Positions 1 to 8,864 of a DNA stretch of 64,000 nucleotides are shown piece after piece; the stretch's first letter is position 1, and each line of letters begins with the position of its first letter. The notes below the pieces were generated by a model, which worked only from the letters and a program-made list of their open reading frames with translations, was not told the DNA's origin and made no database searches. The DNA is from DASZKW01 sp035552775. GTDB taxonomy: Bacteria; Actinomycetota; Acidimicrobiia; Acidimicrobiales; Palsa-688. Position numbers and translations under genes: made by a program. The DNA lies in NCBI GenBank assembly GCA_035552775.1, contig DASZKW010000070.1:1-64000 (forward strand), read 5' to 3'.

Positions 1-1389
1 GTCGTAGGTCTCGGACAGCTCGCCAGTCCCGCAGTCCACCGGTTCACCCCTCGGGCACGTCGTGGGATTCTCGCTCGGGTTTCTGGAGCGGCCCTGCTCG
101 GAGGCGCTGGGCGGTCCCCCCGCCGGGGGAGTCGGGCCGACGAGGGCAAGCCCATTACCGGACACGTCGGCCACCGTGGTGCCCGCCGGCAGGTTCACCG
201 CGGTGGGGGTGGGGACGCAGTCACAACCGGAGCTCGACACGGTGCCGTTGCCGAGTTCGCCGACGTAGTTGTCGCCCCACGCCAGCACCCCGCCGGTAGA
301 GGAAATGGCCAGAGTCGTCGTCTCAGTAACGGCCACCGCGCCCACCGTGACGCCGACCGGCAGGCTCGCGTAGGTGGGGGTGGGCACGCATTCACAACCT
401 GACGTCGACGTAGTGCCATCGCCGACCTCGCCGTTGGGGTTGTAGCCCCAGGCCAACACCCTCCCGGTGTAGGTGAGCACCAGGTCGCCATAGGGGCCAG
501 CGGATACCGCCGTCGCTTTGGCCCCCGCGGGCAGGCTCACCAGGGTAGGGACGGTATCGCATTCACAGCCGTAGTTGGAGACGGTGCCATTGCCCATCTG
601 GCCGAAGTAGTTCGCCCCCCAGGCCAACACTGCGCCGGTGGAGGCGAGCGCCAGGCCGCCATACCCGCCGGTGGACACCGCCATCGCCGTGGTACCCGCG
701 GGCAGGCTCACCGGGGTGGGGGTGGGGACGCATTGACAACCCGATCCTGACACTGTGCCGTTGCCCATCTGGCCGAAGTCGTTGGCCCCCCAGGCCAGCA
801 CCGCGCCGGTGGAGGTGAGCGCCAGATCGCTCGGCCCGCCGGCGGACAACGACGTCACAGTGGTGCCCGCGGGCAGGCTCACCGGTGTGGGGGTGGGGAC
901 GCAGTCGCAGCCGGACTTCGACACGGTGCCGTTGCCCACCTGGCCGCTGTAGTTGTAACCCCAGGCCAGCACCGCGCCGGTGGACGTGAGCGCCAAGGCG
1001 GTCCAAAAACCGGCGGACACCGCCGTCACCGTGGTGCCCGAGGGGAGGCTGACGGCGGTGGGGGTGGAGACGCATCCGCAACCCGAGATCGACACCGTGC
1101 CATTGCCCGCCTCGCCGTAGCGATTGTCGCCCCAGGCCAGGACCGCGCCCGTGGACGTGAGCGCCAGGTCGTTTACGCCGCTCGCCGACACCGCCGTCAC
1201 CGTCGTGCCGGCCGGCAGGCTCACCGGTGCGGGGGTGGGGACGCAGCCACAACCCGAGCTCGACACGGTACCGTTGCCCACCTGGCCGAAGTAGTTGCCG
1301 CCCCACCCGAGCACAAGCCCACCCGGGGACGATGCCGCCGAGGCCGAGCCGGCCGTGATCAGCACGCCGGTAAGCGATGCGGACAGCAT
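1..1389 (-). CDS. Secreted RCC1-repeat protein running into an RHS-type module (partial)
   Basis: The frame is open from position 1389 to the left edge, so the 3' end lies outside the window. It reads a hydrophobic stretch ending in AGSASA, a likely signal peptidase site. Seven RCC1-type repeats of about 57-59 residues follow, each with a core like AWGDNRYGEAGNGTVS and a conserved CxC followed by PTP. RCC1 repeats form beta-propellers. After the last repeat the chain turns Pro/Ser-rich and ends in GEPVDCGTGELSETYD, which resembles the start of the DUF6531 region of RHS/YD-repeat wall proteins and polymorphic toxins. The annotated start (ATG at 1389) has no good ribosome site. A much better start (ATG ATG at 1510/1507, behind aaaggacgg) is out of frame because of a 12-G run. 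RCC1 is certain; the RHS continuation is inferred from about 20 residues. Confidence 0.8.
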   Translation of the reverse strand, partial: MLSASLTGVLITAGSASAASSPGGLVLGWGGNYFGQVGNGTVSSSGCGCVPTPAPVSLPAGTTVTAVSASGVNDLALTSTGAVLAWGDNRYGEAGNGTVSISGCGCVSTPTAVSLPSGTTVTAVSAGFWTALALTSTGAVLAWGYNYSGQVGNGTVSKSGCDCVPTPTPVSLPAGTTVTSLSAGGPSDLALTSTGAVLAWGANDFGQMGNGTVSGSGCQCVPTPTPVSLPAGTTAMAVSTGGYGGLALASTGAVLAWGANYFGQMGNGTVSNYGCECDTVPTLVSLPAGAKATAVSAGPYGDLVLTYTGRVLAWGYNPNGEVGDGTTSTSGCECVPTPTYASLPVGVTVGAVAVTETTTLAISSTGGVLAWGDNYVGELGNGTVSSSGCDCVPTPTAVNLPAGTTVADVSGNGLALVGPTPPAGGPPSASEQGRSRNPSENPTTCPRGEPVDCGTGELSETYD

Positions 1390-1436
1390 GAAGGCAACGA
1401 CCACAGGGCACAGGACTACGAAACAGGCGGGCTTAT

Positions 1437-1448
1437 CCCCCCCCCCCC
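1437..1448 (-). repeat. Run of 12 G (minus strand) inside the signal-peptide region
   Basis: A perfect homopolymer of 12 C on the plus strand. From the well-placed ATG at 1510 the frame reads through a basic N-region into the run and stops just after it (Gly-Gly-Gly-Gly-stop). With 11 or 14 G the same start would join the hydrophobic signal sequence and the RCC1 repeats without a stop. This is either a slippage-type ON/OFF switch or a homopolymer length error in the assembly. Confidence 0.85.
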
Positions 1449-1510
1449 GACCGAGGCTCAGTGGTCCCAGACCGCGACAGCAACGCCGACCGCCCGATGA
1501 AACGCATCAT

Positions 1511-2123
1511 CCCCCGTCCTTTCACCCTGACGGTGTCCGCCCACCTCGCCATCGTGGAGAAGGACCTCGCACCTCCGCCGTGAAGTATGCACCTGTTTGT
1601 CCCGGTCCACAAGACCCGGCAACAATTGTTCCGACAGCCACCAAGCCGGTGGAACAACACTGCCTGCCGACCGGTCGGTTCGCCACACCGGGGCGGTGGA
1701 ATTGTAGCTGCGTACCGCCCCCCGGTTGGGTGGGTGGCCTGGTGGATCGGCGACCCGCTTCGCTGGCGCTCGGAAGACCCCGGCCTGTGGCGTTATCAGC
1801 CAGCGCGAGAGGATGTAGCTCCGGATGGTGCAGGCCCGGCTGGCCAGGCTGAGTATCCCGCGTCGGGTCTCGGTGATAGCCAGCCAGTCGGTTCATGACC
1901 GAGCCGACGGTTGATGTGCTCGGGGGCCGCTGGTTCGACCGGACTCGCATTGCCGATCACGCGGCTAGGCAGATGCTCAAGGTCCGCCTGCCTGCCCGGG
2001 AGATCGGCCGCCCATTGTCGCTCCGTGGCTGGTCGCCTTGACGTGAGCACTGGCTGACGTCGGAGCCGGGCGCCGTGCCCTCGCGGCGGCGCCGTGCCCT
2101 CGCGGCGGGCGCCAGGTCTCCGT
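1511..2123. other. Gene-free stretch upstream of the RCC1 gene
   Basis: No credible gene was seen here; the open frames are short and arginine-rich, typical of antisense GC noise. On the minus strand TTGTGG, a 17-base gap and CATACT (around 1585-1615) could be the promoter of the RCC1 gene, but the match is weak. A tandem 19-bp repeat lies at the right end (separate entry). Confidence 0.5.
2069..2106. repeat. Two perfect 19-bp tandem copies
   Basis: The unit GGCGCCGTGCCCTCGCGGC occurs twice head to tail, just past the stop of the neighbouring minus-strand membrane protein gene. It contains the GGCGCC core that recurs in other repeats of this window. Confidence 0.8.
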
Positions 2124-2693
2124 CTACCAAGAGGGCTGCCAGATCATGAGGGCGAGGGCGACGGTGAAGGCCACGTCGCAGACCGCCGCTGCCCTCGACA
2201 GGCGCCGGGCGGCCCCGGCCACGGCCCCGGGGGCCGAGGACGCAACGACCGCTCCCGACCCGACACCGCTTGGCCCTCCGGTCCCGTCCGCCCGGTTCTC
2301 GCCGGTGGTGAGCGCCGCTCGCAACACCGCCTCCGCGGGGCGCACCACCATGGTGACGGCGGCTGCGGCCACCAGCCACACCGCGAGGGCGGCGGTCACC
2401 CAAAGCTGGCCCAGGTCCGCCGTCCGCCCCCCCGTCACCAGGGCGGCGGCCGCGAATACCGGGACCGCCAGGACCGCCAAGGCGGCCCGGTTGGGCGACG
2501 CGAACCAGCGACGGGCGTCGTCCGCCATCCCCACCCGTTCCCGGTCACGGGCGAGAGCGCCGTAGGCGCCGCTCAGGGCCACTCCCCCGAACCCGACCAC
2601 CGCGGCGATCACGTGGAGCGACACGAGGGCGACGAACGCAGCGTGGCGGGGGCCTGCGGCGGTGGCGATGAGGTGAATGGCCACTCCTCGCAA
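2124..2693 (-). CDS. Four-helix integral membrane protein (DUF2269/CopD-like)
   Basis: This 189-residue protein has about four hydrophobic helices: near residues 20-45, 70-90, 95-118 and the C-terminal 165-186. The first carries ALVSLHVIAAVVGFGGVALSG, similar to predicted membrane proteins of the DUF2269/CopD-like type, where a helix-borne His is often conserved. A Gly/Ala/Ser-rich loop separates the third and fourth helices. No catalytic motif is visible and the role is unknown. It stands alone, divergent from the CsbD-like gene. The family guess is weak, but the membrane-protein reading is secure. Confidence 0.6.
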   Translation of the reverse strand: MRGVAIHLIATAAGPRHAAFVALVSLHVIAAVVGFGGVALSGAYGALARDRERVGMADDARRWFASPNRAALAVLAVPVFAAAALVTGGRTADLGQLWVTAALAVWLVAAAAVTMVVRPAEAVLRAALTTGENRADGTGGPSGVGSGAVVASSAPGAVAGAARRLSRAAAVCDVAFTVALALMIWQPSW

Positions 2694-2794
2694 TCCTGCC
2701 CCAACGCCGCCATCCGCCCGGTGCGCCGCTTACTTCAGTCCCGTGTCTTGCTAACTTCCGTTTGCGGCGGGCCGCCGCTGGGTACTGATCAGCC

Positions 2795-3238
2795 ATGCGA
2801 ATTGGAACCATCGATCTCGACAAGTTGCGTGGGGTCGGGGACAAGATCCTCGGCTTGGCCAAAGAAACCGTAGGCGTCGTGGTGGGCAACGACCGCTGGC
2901 AGAGCGAGGGTGAGTCCCAGCAGGCCAAGGCCACCGAGACCCTGAAGGCGCTGCGCAAGGAAGCGGACGCCCAGGCCAAGGAGTCCAAAGCCGACGCCTT
3001 GGGCGCCAAGACCGGCCAGCGGGGCCGCTCGGGCGTGTTCGGCGAGGCGAAGGGCAAGGTCAAGTCGACCACGGGCTCGGTGATCGGCAACCCCGACCTC
3101 CAGCGTGAAGGTGACGAGGAGGCGGCCAAGGGCGGCACAGAGCGCGAGGCGACCGAGGCCAGGGCGGAGGCCAAGGCCCACCAGACCAAGGCCAAGGCGG
3201 ACGAGGCTTCCCAGAACAGGGCTGCAGCCCGCAAGTAG
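2795..3238 (+). CDS. CsbD-like stress protein with two repeats
   Basis: A 147-residue, highly charged, Lys/Glu/Ala-rich soluble protein. Two copies of a CsbD-type module are visible: residues about 10-45 (GDKILGLAKETVGVVVGND with W and EGE) and about 80-110 (GEAKGKVKSTTGSVIGNPD with REGDEE). CsbD proteins are small, flexible and induced by general stress; their biochemical role is not settled. The C-terminal third is a low-complexity Ala/Lys/Glu helix, probably extended or coiled-coil. The gene is single, between two unrelated genes. Confidence 0.75.
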   Translation: MRIGTIDLDKLRGVGDKILGLAKETVGVVVGNDRWQSEGESQQAKATETLKALRKEADAQAKESKADALGAKTGQRGRSGVFGEAKGKVKSTTGSVIGNPDLQREGDEEAAKGGTEREATEARAEAKAHQTKAKADEASQNRAAARK

Positions 3239-3328
3239 CAGCCAGCCGGCCCCATGGTGACGGGGACGGCCCGTCGGCACAAGGCTCCCCGTCTAGCGAC
3301 GGGGCAGCCTTTCGGTCACAATCACGGG

Positions 3329-3796
3329 ATGTCCACCCGGCTTTGGCGAGCCACCGTGGCGACCGTCATTGGAGCCGTTGCCGCCGGGTGCGGGACCGCG
3401 TCACCGTCACCCAACGCTGCGGCATCCCACCAGCCCGGCGCCAGCTCCACCATGGCAGCGGGCGCTGTCCCCACCACGGTGACAGCGACGACAGCGCCAC
3501 CCGCCACGCTGTACGTGCCGGGGACTCCCCAGTCCTCGCCCGACGGGGCGGCAACCCTGCTCATTGAAGCGTGGGGCCAGGCCAGCCGGGTCAAGGCGGC
3601 GGCGGTCGCATCGTCGCAGGCGGTGGCCGCCCTGTTCGCGTTGCCCTACCCCGGTAACGCCCTCCAGGGTCGGGGGTGCAGCGAGACCATCAGCCCGGCG
3701 ACGTGCACCTACCGCGACGCCAGCTCGCTCATCGAGATGGACGTCACGCGGACTCCCGCAGGCTGGTACGTGAGCTCGGTGGTGGCGGAGAGCTGA
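3329..3796 (+). CDS. Small secreted lipoprotein
   Basis: A 155-residue protein starting MSTRLWRATVATVIGAVAAGC. This is a clear lipoprotein signal with a lipobox ending in Cys at residue 21, so it is probably tethered to the outer face of the membrane. A Thr/Pro/Ala-rich linker (to about residue 65) precedes a compact domain of about 90 residues with two Cys (GRGCSETISPATCTYRD) that could form a disulfide. I chose the ATG at 3329 because it places the signal at the N-terminus. I do not recognise the C-terminal domain. Confidence 0.65.
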   Translation: MSTRLWRATVATVIGAVAAGCGTASPSPNAAASHQPGASSTMAAGAVPTTVTATTAPPATLYVPGTPQSSPDGAATLLIEAWGQASRVKAAAVASSQAVAALFALPYPGNALQGRGCSETISPATCTYRDASSLIEMDVTRTPAGWYVSSVVAES

Positions 3797-3863
3797 ACAA
3801 GATGCCGCGCAAGACCCATGATGGTGCCGTCGGTCTCCCCTGGGCTGTCAGAATGATGCCGCC

Positions 3864-4844
3864 ATGCCACTTTCCGGGACTTTCGACGTCCTCGACTTCG
3901 CCGAGGTGCTTCGGTTGCTGGGTCGCCAGCAGCTGACCGGGCGGCTCCACGTCAGGAGCCGCTCCTACGGCGCCAACCTTTTTCTCGAGGACGGCCTACT
4001 AGTGGGAGCGGACCAGTCGGAGCACCAGGCGGCGGCGGCCACCGGCGACGTGAGGGGGCGGCTCGAAGAGATCTGCTTCGAGCTTCTCGACGCCGAGCGG
4101 GGGAGCTTCGAGTTCCAAGCCGGCCGGCCGGGGACGATCCCCGCTCCGTCCCACCTCAAGGTGGACGGGGTGCTGACCCGGGCCCGCAGACGGCTCGAGG
4201 AGTGGCGCCAGCTCCAGGTGGCCATCCCCAGCCTGGACCTGCAGCCCCGCTTGGTGGTCGATCTCGAGCGGACCGAGGTGACCCTCGACCGGGAGCGCTG
4301 GCGGATGCTCACGGCCATCGACGGGCGGCGCAACCTGCGCGCCATCGGACGGACCCTCAATCTCGCAGACTTCGACGTGTGCCGGATCATCAAGGCCCTC
4401 CTCGACGACGGCATCCTCGAACTGGACGGCCGAGCCGCCACCGCCGCGTTGGCGTCGCTCGGTCCTGACGCCGACACCCCTCCGGTGACCGAGACGGTGA
4501 CAACAGTGAACGGCAAGCAGGCGCTCAAGGTGACGGCGCCTGCACAACCCGGCGAATCCCCCGCCAAGGTCACCGTGCGCAGCGATACGCCGGCGGATGC
4601 CACGCCCGGGGCTGCATCCGCCACGGCGCCTGGAGAATGGCCGGCGTCGGCGCTCGGCGGGCGCCCTGCGGGCGCCGAGGCAGGATCTCCCGGCGACAGC
4701 GACGAGGCCGGCATCGACGCCGACGACGACGCCCCCCTCAAGGAGGGGGAAGCCGATGCCGATCCGAGCAACGACGACAGCCGGGGCCGCCGGCGCCGGG
4801 TCGTGAGGATCCGTTCCCGACTGCCCAGAAGCGAATCCGGCTGA
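3864..4844 (+). CDS. DUF4388 (PatA-type) domain protein
   Basis: This 326-residue cytoplasmic protein opens with MPLSGTFDVLDFAEVLRLLG followed by a GRLHVRS strand and a LFLEDGLLVGA hairpin, the signature of DUF4388. That domain sits at the N-terminus of PatA-type regulators and many gliding or signalling proteins. Residues about 130-195 look like a small winged-helix module (RWRMLTAIDGRRNLRAIGRTL then IIKALLDDGILELDG). The remainder is acidic/Ala-rich and probably disordered, ending in a basic RGRRRRVVRIRSR tail. No receiver domain is attached. It probably acts as an adaptor or signalling protein; the partner is unknown. Confidence 0.75.
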   Translation: MPLSGTFDVLDFAEVLRLLGRQQLTGRLHVRSRSYGANLFLEDGLLVGADQSEHQAAAATGDVRGRLEEICFELLDAERGSFEFQAGRPGTIPAPSHLKVDGVLTRARRRLEEWRQLQVAIPSLDLQPRLVVDLERTEVTLDRERWRMLTAIDGRRNLRAIGRTLNLADFDVCRIIKALLDDGILELDGRAATAALASLGPDADTPPVTETVTTVNGKQALKVTAPAQPGESPAKVTVRSDTPADATPGAASATAPGEWPASALGGRPAGAEAGSPGDSDEAGIDADDDAPLKEGEADADPSNDDSRGRRRRVVRIRSRLPRSESG

Positions 4845-4893
4845 GCCGGCGGGCGGAGGGCACCAGGGCCGAGGGGCAGGAGGCGATGGCGAG

Positions 4894-7356
4894 ATGACGG
4901 GCAAGGGCCTGATCAAGTGGAGGCGACGGGGCGCCACCACCGCGCCTGGCGGCAGCAGCACGCCTGGCGGCCGCAGCGCGCCTGGCGGCCGCAGCGCCTT
5001 TGGCGCCCGCACCGCCGTGCGGGCCGTCCTCGCCGCCACGACCGTCACCGCCCTGGCCTTGGTGGGTTGGGCGGCGGCGTCGGGGGCGGTGGACGCCGAT
5101 GCGTCACGGGTCGTCGCCGGCGCGACCAACAGCTCGGGCGTCGTCCTGCCCGCCCCGCCCCGCCCGACGGCGCTGCGGTCGTCCGGCGGGACCACGACTC
5201 ACAAGGCGCCGCCAGGGCCGGTCCCGGCGCGTCGTGCAGGCCCGGGATCGGTCCGGGTAGCCGCTGCCCACCCCACCTGCCCGTGGCTGGCGCCCACCAC
5301 CCCGGTGAGCACGCGGGTGAACGAACTGCTCGCCGCCATGACGCCGAGCGAGGAAGCCACCCTGCTTCATCTGTTCCCCTACAACGCCGTGAACCCGTAC
5401 GAGGGATGGTCGCCGGCGATACCCGCCCTGTGCATCCCACAGATCACCGAGCAGGACGGTGCCGCCGGGGTGGCCAACGGGTATTCGGCGCTGCCCGACG
5501 TGTCCCGCGGTTTCGCCGGGGCCACCCAGCTCCCCGCACCCATAGCCGACGCCGGCGCGTTCGATCCGAGCCTGGCGCTGCGATACGGCGCGGTCATCGG
5601 CACCGAGGCCGCGGCCAAGGGTATCGACATGGCTCTCGCCCCGACCGTCAACATCGACCGCTCCCCGCTGTGGGGCCGGGCGTACGAGAGCCTCGGCGAG
5701 GACCCGTACCTGACGGCTTCGCTCGGTGTCCCGTTGGTACAGGGCATCCAGGCCCAGCGGGTCGTGTCGGTGCTCAAGCACTTCGCCGTGTACAACCAGG
5801 AACTGCACCGCGGGACGCTGGCGGATGACTCCGTCGTGTCGGCCCGAGCCATGCACGAGATCTACCTGCCCGCGTTCTCCGCCGTCGTCGCCCAGGCCCA
5901 CCCCGGCGGGATGATGTGCGCGTACAACCTGATCGACGGCACCCCGGCGTGCGAGAGCCTCGCCCTGCTGGGGGGGATCCTGCACCACGACTGGCGTTTC
6001 GCCGGCTTCGTCCGCAGCGATTGCGGTTCGGTGTACGCGCAGGCCCCCGCCATGGCCGCCGGGGTCTCCCAGGTCAAATGCACCACCCTCTACTCCCCTG
6101 CGGCGATCGCCGCTGCGGTCAAGGCGAGGACCCTGGCGCGCTCCACGCTCGACGGGCTGGCCCGTCCTCTGCTCACGGTGCTGTTCCAGTACAACCTGAT
6201 CGCGTCTCCCCACCCGGCCACCCCCGACGCCGCGGTCCCCGCCGCCGCTGACGGCGCCGTGGCCCTGCGCGCAGACAACGAGGGCACGGTACTCCTCAAG
6301 AACACGGGCGGATTGCTCCCCCTCGACCTTGCCACCCTTCCCTCCCTGGCCCTGATCGGGGCTCGGGGAGCGACCCCCATGCCCGCCGGCTTCGGCGCCA
6401 TGCACGTCCGGGGCAGCCGTACCGTGTCGGTGCTCGCCGCCTTCCAGGCCCGTCTGGGTGCCCGCCTGCGCTACACCGACGGGTCCAACATCGCGGCGGC
6501 GGTCGCCCTGGCCCGGACCTCGGCGGTGGCCGTGGTCGTCGTCTCCGACGTCGAGCACGAGGGCCGGGACAGGACCACCCTGGCGCTGCCCGGAGCCCAG
6601 GACGCCCTCATCGCCGCTGTCGAGCACGCCAACCGCCGCACCGTCGTGGTGCTGGAGACGGGCTCGGGCGTGCTCATGCCGTGGCTGGCCATCACCCCCG
6701 CGGTGCTCGAGACGTGGTACCCCGGGGACCCGGCGGGCACGTCACTGGCCGAGATCATCTCCGGACAGGTGAACCCGAGCGGGAAGCTGCCGGTCACCTT
6801 TCCCGCCTCCGCGGCGGCCATGCCCGACGCCACGGCCGCGACCTTTGGTGGTGTCGCCGGGCGGACGACCTACGCCGACGGCATAGACGTCGGTTACCGC
6901 TGGTACCAGGTCCACCACGTGACACCGGCGTTCAGCTTCGGCTACGGGCTGTCGTACACCACATTTCGCTTCTCGGGCCTGCACGTGACGCCCGCGGCCG
7001 GCGGGGGCGCCACCGTGGCAGCCACGGTCACCAACACCGGCCGCGTGGCCGGCGCCGACACCGTCCAGTGCTACGTGGGTTACCCCGCGTCGACGGGCGA
7101 GGCGCCCCGCCAGCTGCGCGCCTTCCAGCGCGTGCCACTCGCCCCCGGCGCTTCGGCGGTGGTCCACATGGCGATCAGCGCCGGGGACCTGGCCTGGTGG
7201 GACAGCGGGGCGGGCACCTGGCGCATCAGCTCCGGCTCCTACCAGGTGTGGGTCGGCGACGGCTCCGACCCCGCCAGCCTCCCCCTCCACCAGGCGATGA
7301 CCGTGGGGCCGGCCACCCTCGGCGCCGACTCCGATCCCACCCCGCCGGCGCCCTGA
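4894..7356 (+). CDS. Exported GH3 glycoside hydrolase (beta-glucosidase/xylosidase type)
   Basis: This 820-residue enzyme has the GH3 layout. A basic, Gly-rich N-tail is followed by a membrane segment at about residues 35-58 (signal or anchor) and the GH3 TIM barrel (about 130-430) with the substrate-binding KHFAVYNQE loop. The nucleophile motif is FVRSDCGSV; SDC rather than SDW resembles the xylosidase/arabinosidase branch. Then come the alpha/beta sandwich (about 470-640) and a C-terminal fibronectin-III-like domain (about 700-800). It should release sugars from the non-reducing end of plant or microbial glycans outside the membrane. The N-terminal tail carries three near-repeats of TPGGRSA/APGGRSA. 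Substrate cannot be fixed from sequence. Confidence 0.88.
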   Translation: MTGKGLIKWRRRGATTAPGGSSTPGGRSAPGGRSAFGARTAVRAVLAATTVTALALVGWAAASGAVDADASRVVAGATNSSGVVLPAPPRPTALRSSGGTTTHKAPPGPVPARRAGPGSVRVAAAHPTCPWLAPTTPVSTRVNELLAAMTPSEEATLLHLFPYNAVNPYEGWSPAIPALCIPQITEQDGAAGVANGYSALPDVSRGFAGATQLPAPIADAGAFDPSLALRYGAVIGTEAAAKGIDMALAPTVNIDRSPLWGRAYESLGEDPYLTASLGVPLVQGIQAQRVVSVLKHFAVYNQELHRGTLADDSVVSARAMHEIYLPAFSAVVAQAHPGGMMCAYNLIDGTPACESLALLGGILHHDWRFAGFVRSDCGSVYAQAPAMAAGVSQVKCTTLYSPAAIAAAVKARTLARSTLDGLARPLLTVLFQYNLIASPHPATPDAAVPAAADGAVALRADNEGTVLLKNTGGLLPLDLATLPSLALIGARGATPMPAGFGAMHVRGSRTVSVLAAFQARLGARLRYTDGSNIAAAVALARTSAVAVVVVSDVEHEGRDRTTLALPGAQDALIAAVEHANRRTVVVLETGSGVLMPWLAITPAVLETWYPGDPAGTSLAEIISGQVNPSGKLPVTFPASAAAMPDATAATFGGVAGRTTYADGIDVGYRWYQVHHVTPAFSFGYGLSYTTFRFSGLHVTPAAGGGATVAATVTNTGRVAGADTVQCYVGYPASTGEAPRQLRAFQRVPLAPGASAVVHMAISAGDLAWWDSGAGTWRISSGSYQVWVGDGSDPASLPLHQAMTVGPATLGADSDPTPPAP

Positions 7357-7417
7357 CCCCGCCGGCGCCCCGACCGCCAAGTTCCCCTCCCACCCCCGAG
7401 CCGCTACCGTCGCCGGC

Positions 7418-8530
7418 GTGGCTCCCGAGATCCGGCGAGTGGGCAGCCTGGTCGGGCGCAGGGTGTTCGTTGACGTGCCCTTCCGCATCCACGGCGGCGA
7501 CCCGGGATGGGTACCTCCGCTGCGCCTTAGCGTCTACGACCGCATCTCCCCGCGCCACCCGGCAACCGCCCACCAGTCCACCGCGCTGTGGGTGGCATAC
7601 CGCCACGGGCGGCCGGTGGGGCGGGTGGGGGCGTGCGTGGACTCGTTCTTCAACTCCTACCAGGGAGTGCGGTGGGGCTGGGTCGGATTCTTCGACGCCT
7701 TCGACGACTCCGAGGTGGCCGCCGCCCTGTTCGACACCGCGTGCGGGTGGGCGAAGGGGAAAGGGATGGACCGCTGCGTGGGCCCGGCCTCGTTCACCAC
7801 CAACGACGAGGTGGGGCTCATGGTGTCGGGCTTCGACGAGCCTCCCGCCCTCATGACCTTGCAGAACCCGCCCTACTACGAACGGCTCTGGGTGGAACAC
7901 GGCTGGGCGCCGGCCATGGATCTGCTGGGCTGGCGCTTCGACAACTCGGCCGCCCTGTCCGAGCGCCAACGCCGCACCTTGGAGCGCATCCGGGAGCGCA
8001 GCGGCCTGCGGGTCCGCAGCGTGGACATGGGGGACTGGGACGGCGAGATCAACCGGTTCTTCGAGGTGTACAACGCGGCGTGGAGCCGCAACTGGGGCTT
8101 CGCGCCCATGCCCGAACCGGAGATCCGCCACCTCGCCGGCCAGCTCAGGTCGATCATCCGCCCCGAGTGGGCATTCGGGGTGGAGACCCCCGCCGGCGAG
8201 GTGGTCGGCGTGTGCTTGGCCCTCCCCGACGTCAACCGGCTCATGGCCAAGGTGCGCTCGGGGCGGCTGATGCCCTTCGGCTGGTACCGCCTGCTCAGCG
8301 GGCGGGCAAAGCTCCTCCACGCCCGGGTGTGGGCGCTCGGGGTGAAGCCGAGGTACCAGAACCTGGCGGTGGGGGCCATGCTCTACGGCGAGATAGTGGA
8401 CCGTCTCGGGCGCGACCCCCGGGTGACGGCCGAGGCCTCCTGGACCCTGGCCACCAATCACCGCATCAACACCCAGATCGAGGCGCTCGGCGGCAAGCCC
8501 AGCCGGCGCTGGCGCCTCTACCAGCGCTAG
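7418..8530 (+). CDS. YghO-type GNAT N-acyltransferase (bCerS-like candidate)
   Basis: A 370-residue protein of the large YghO-like GNAT family. The N-terminal FVDVPFRIHGGDPGWVPPLR motif, the central FSTNDE-like segment (SFTTNDEVGLMVSGFD), QNPPYYERLW and NAAWSRNWGF are all characteristic. The second half carries the acyl-CoA fold. Bacterial ceramide synthase (bCerS) of Caulobacter is, from memory, a GNAT-type N-acyltransferase of this kind; the assignment here is by analogy. It rests on a serine-palmitoyltransferase-like and a CerR-like gene about 2 kb downstream on the other strand. Start is a GTG. Other members of the family have unknown acyl acceptors. Confidence 0.7.
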   Translation: MAPEIRRVGSLVGRRVFVDVPFRIHGGDPGWVPPLRLSVYDRISPRHPATAHQSTALWVAYRHGRPVGRVGACVDSFFNSYQGVRWGWVGFFDAFDDSEVAAALFDTACGWAKGKGMDRCVGPASFTTNDEVGLMVSGFDEPPALMTLQNPPYYERLWVEHGWAPAMDLLGWRFDNSAALSERQRRTLERIRERSGLRVRSVDMGDWDGEINRFFEVYNAAWSRNWGFAPMPEPEIRHLAGQLRSIIRPEWAFGVETPAGEVVGVCLALPDVNRLMAKVRSGRLMPFGWYRLLSGRAKLLHARVWALGVKPRYQNLAVGAMLYGEIVDRLGRDPRVTAEASWTLATNHRINTQIEALGGKPSRRWRLYQR

Positions 8531-8864
8531 ACCGGGCGGGCTGGCGGCGCAGATTGCCCGGAGTGGCTTCCAGAATGGTCCGACTGAGCCCGGGCCTTGC
8601 CCGGGAGGGCCGGGGCCATGGGCGGCATCGTCGACTTCGACCCACGCCCGCAGTTTCGCCTGCCGTCGCCCACCACACGCTTCGCCCCTCGCCGCCGGTT
8701 GGGCCGTTCCGTCCCCAGGCTGGGCCGCAGGTCCGCCTTTTGTCGGGCATCAAGCCGCGGAACCGGATGTGCCATGGTCTGATATGGCAAACCAGCTAAC
8801 CTATCATCCTGCCGGGCGAACACCAACCGCATGTTGTCCTGCCCCGGCATGAAGGAGAGCGGCG
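8531..8864. other. Intergenic stretch before the low-GC genes
   Basis: No gene was seen. It contains a terminator-like hairpin (8589-8605). Further right is an inverted repeat, TGCCAT at 8770-8775 and ATGGCA at 8784-8789, which could be an operator. TATCAT at 8802-8807 is a possible -10 for the following gene, without a convincing -35. GC content falls toward the right end, where the foreign-looking genes begin. Confidence 0.4.
8589..8605 (+). terminator. Short GC hairpin after the GNAT gene
   Basis: CCCGGGC and GCCCGGG form a perfect 7-bp stem with a 3-base loop, 58 bases past the GNAT stop. There is no U-run, as is common in high-GC actinobacteria, so termination is inferred only from structure and position. 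Confidence 0.4.

Noticed and set aside
1..1400. Regular ~177-bp spacing resembling a CRISPR or DNA repeat array
   Set aside because: The periodicity is coding: it translates into RCC1 repeats without stops, and the units differ at synonymous sites.
1667..1678. 12-bp palindrome CCGACCGGTCGG
   Set aside because: Perfect but made wholly of common GC steps; expected by chance in such DNA and not placed at a clear promoter.
1925..1945. GGTTCGA-like stretch resembling a tRNA T-arm
   Set aside because: No matching acceptor, D-arm or anticodon stem around it on either strand.
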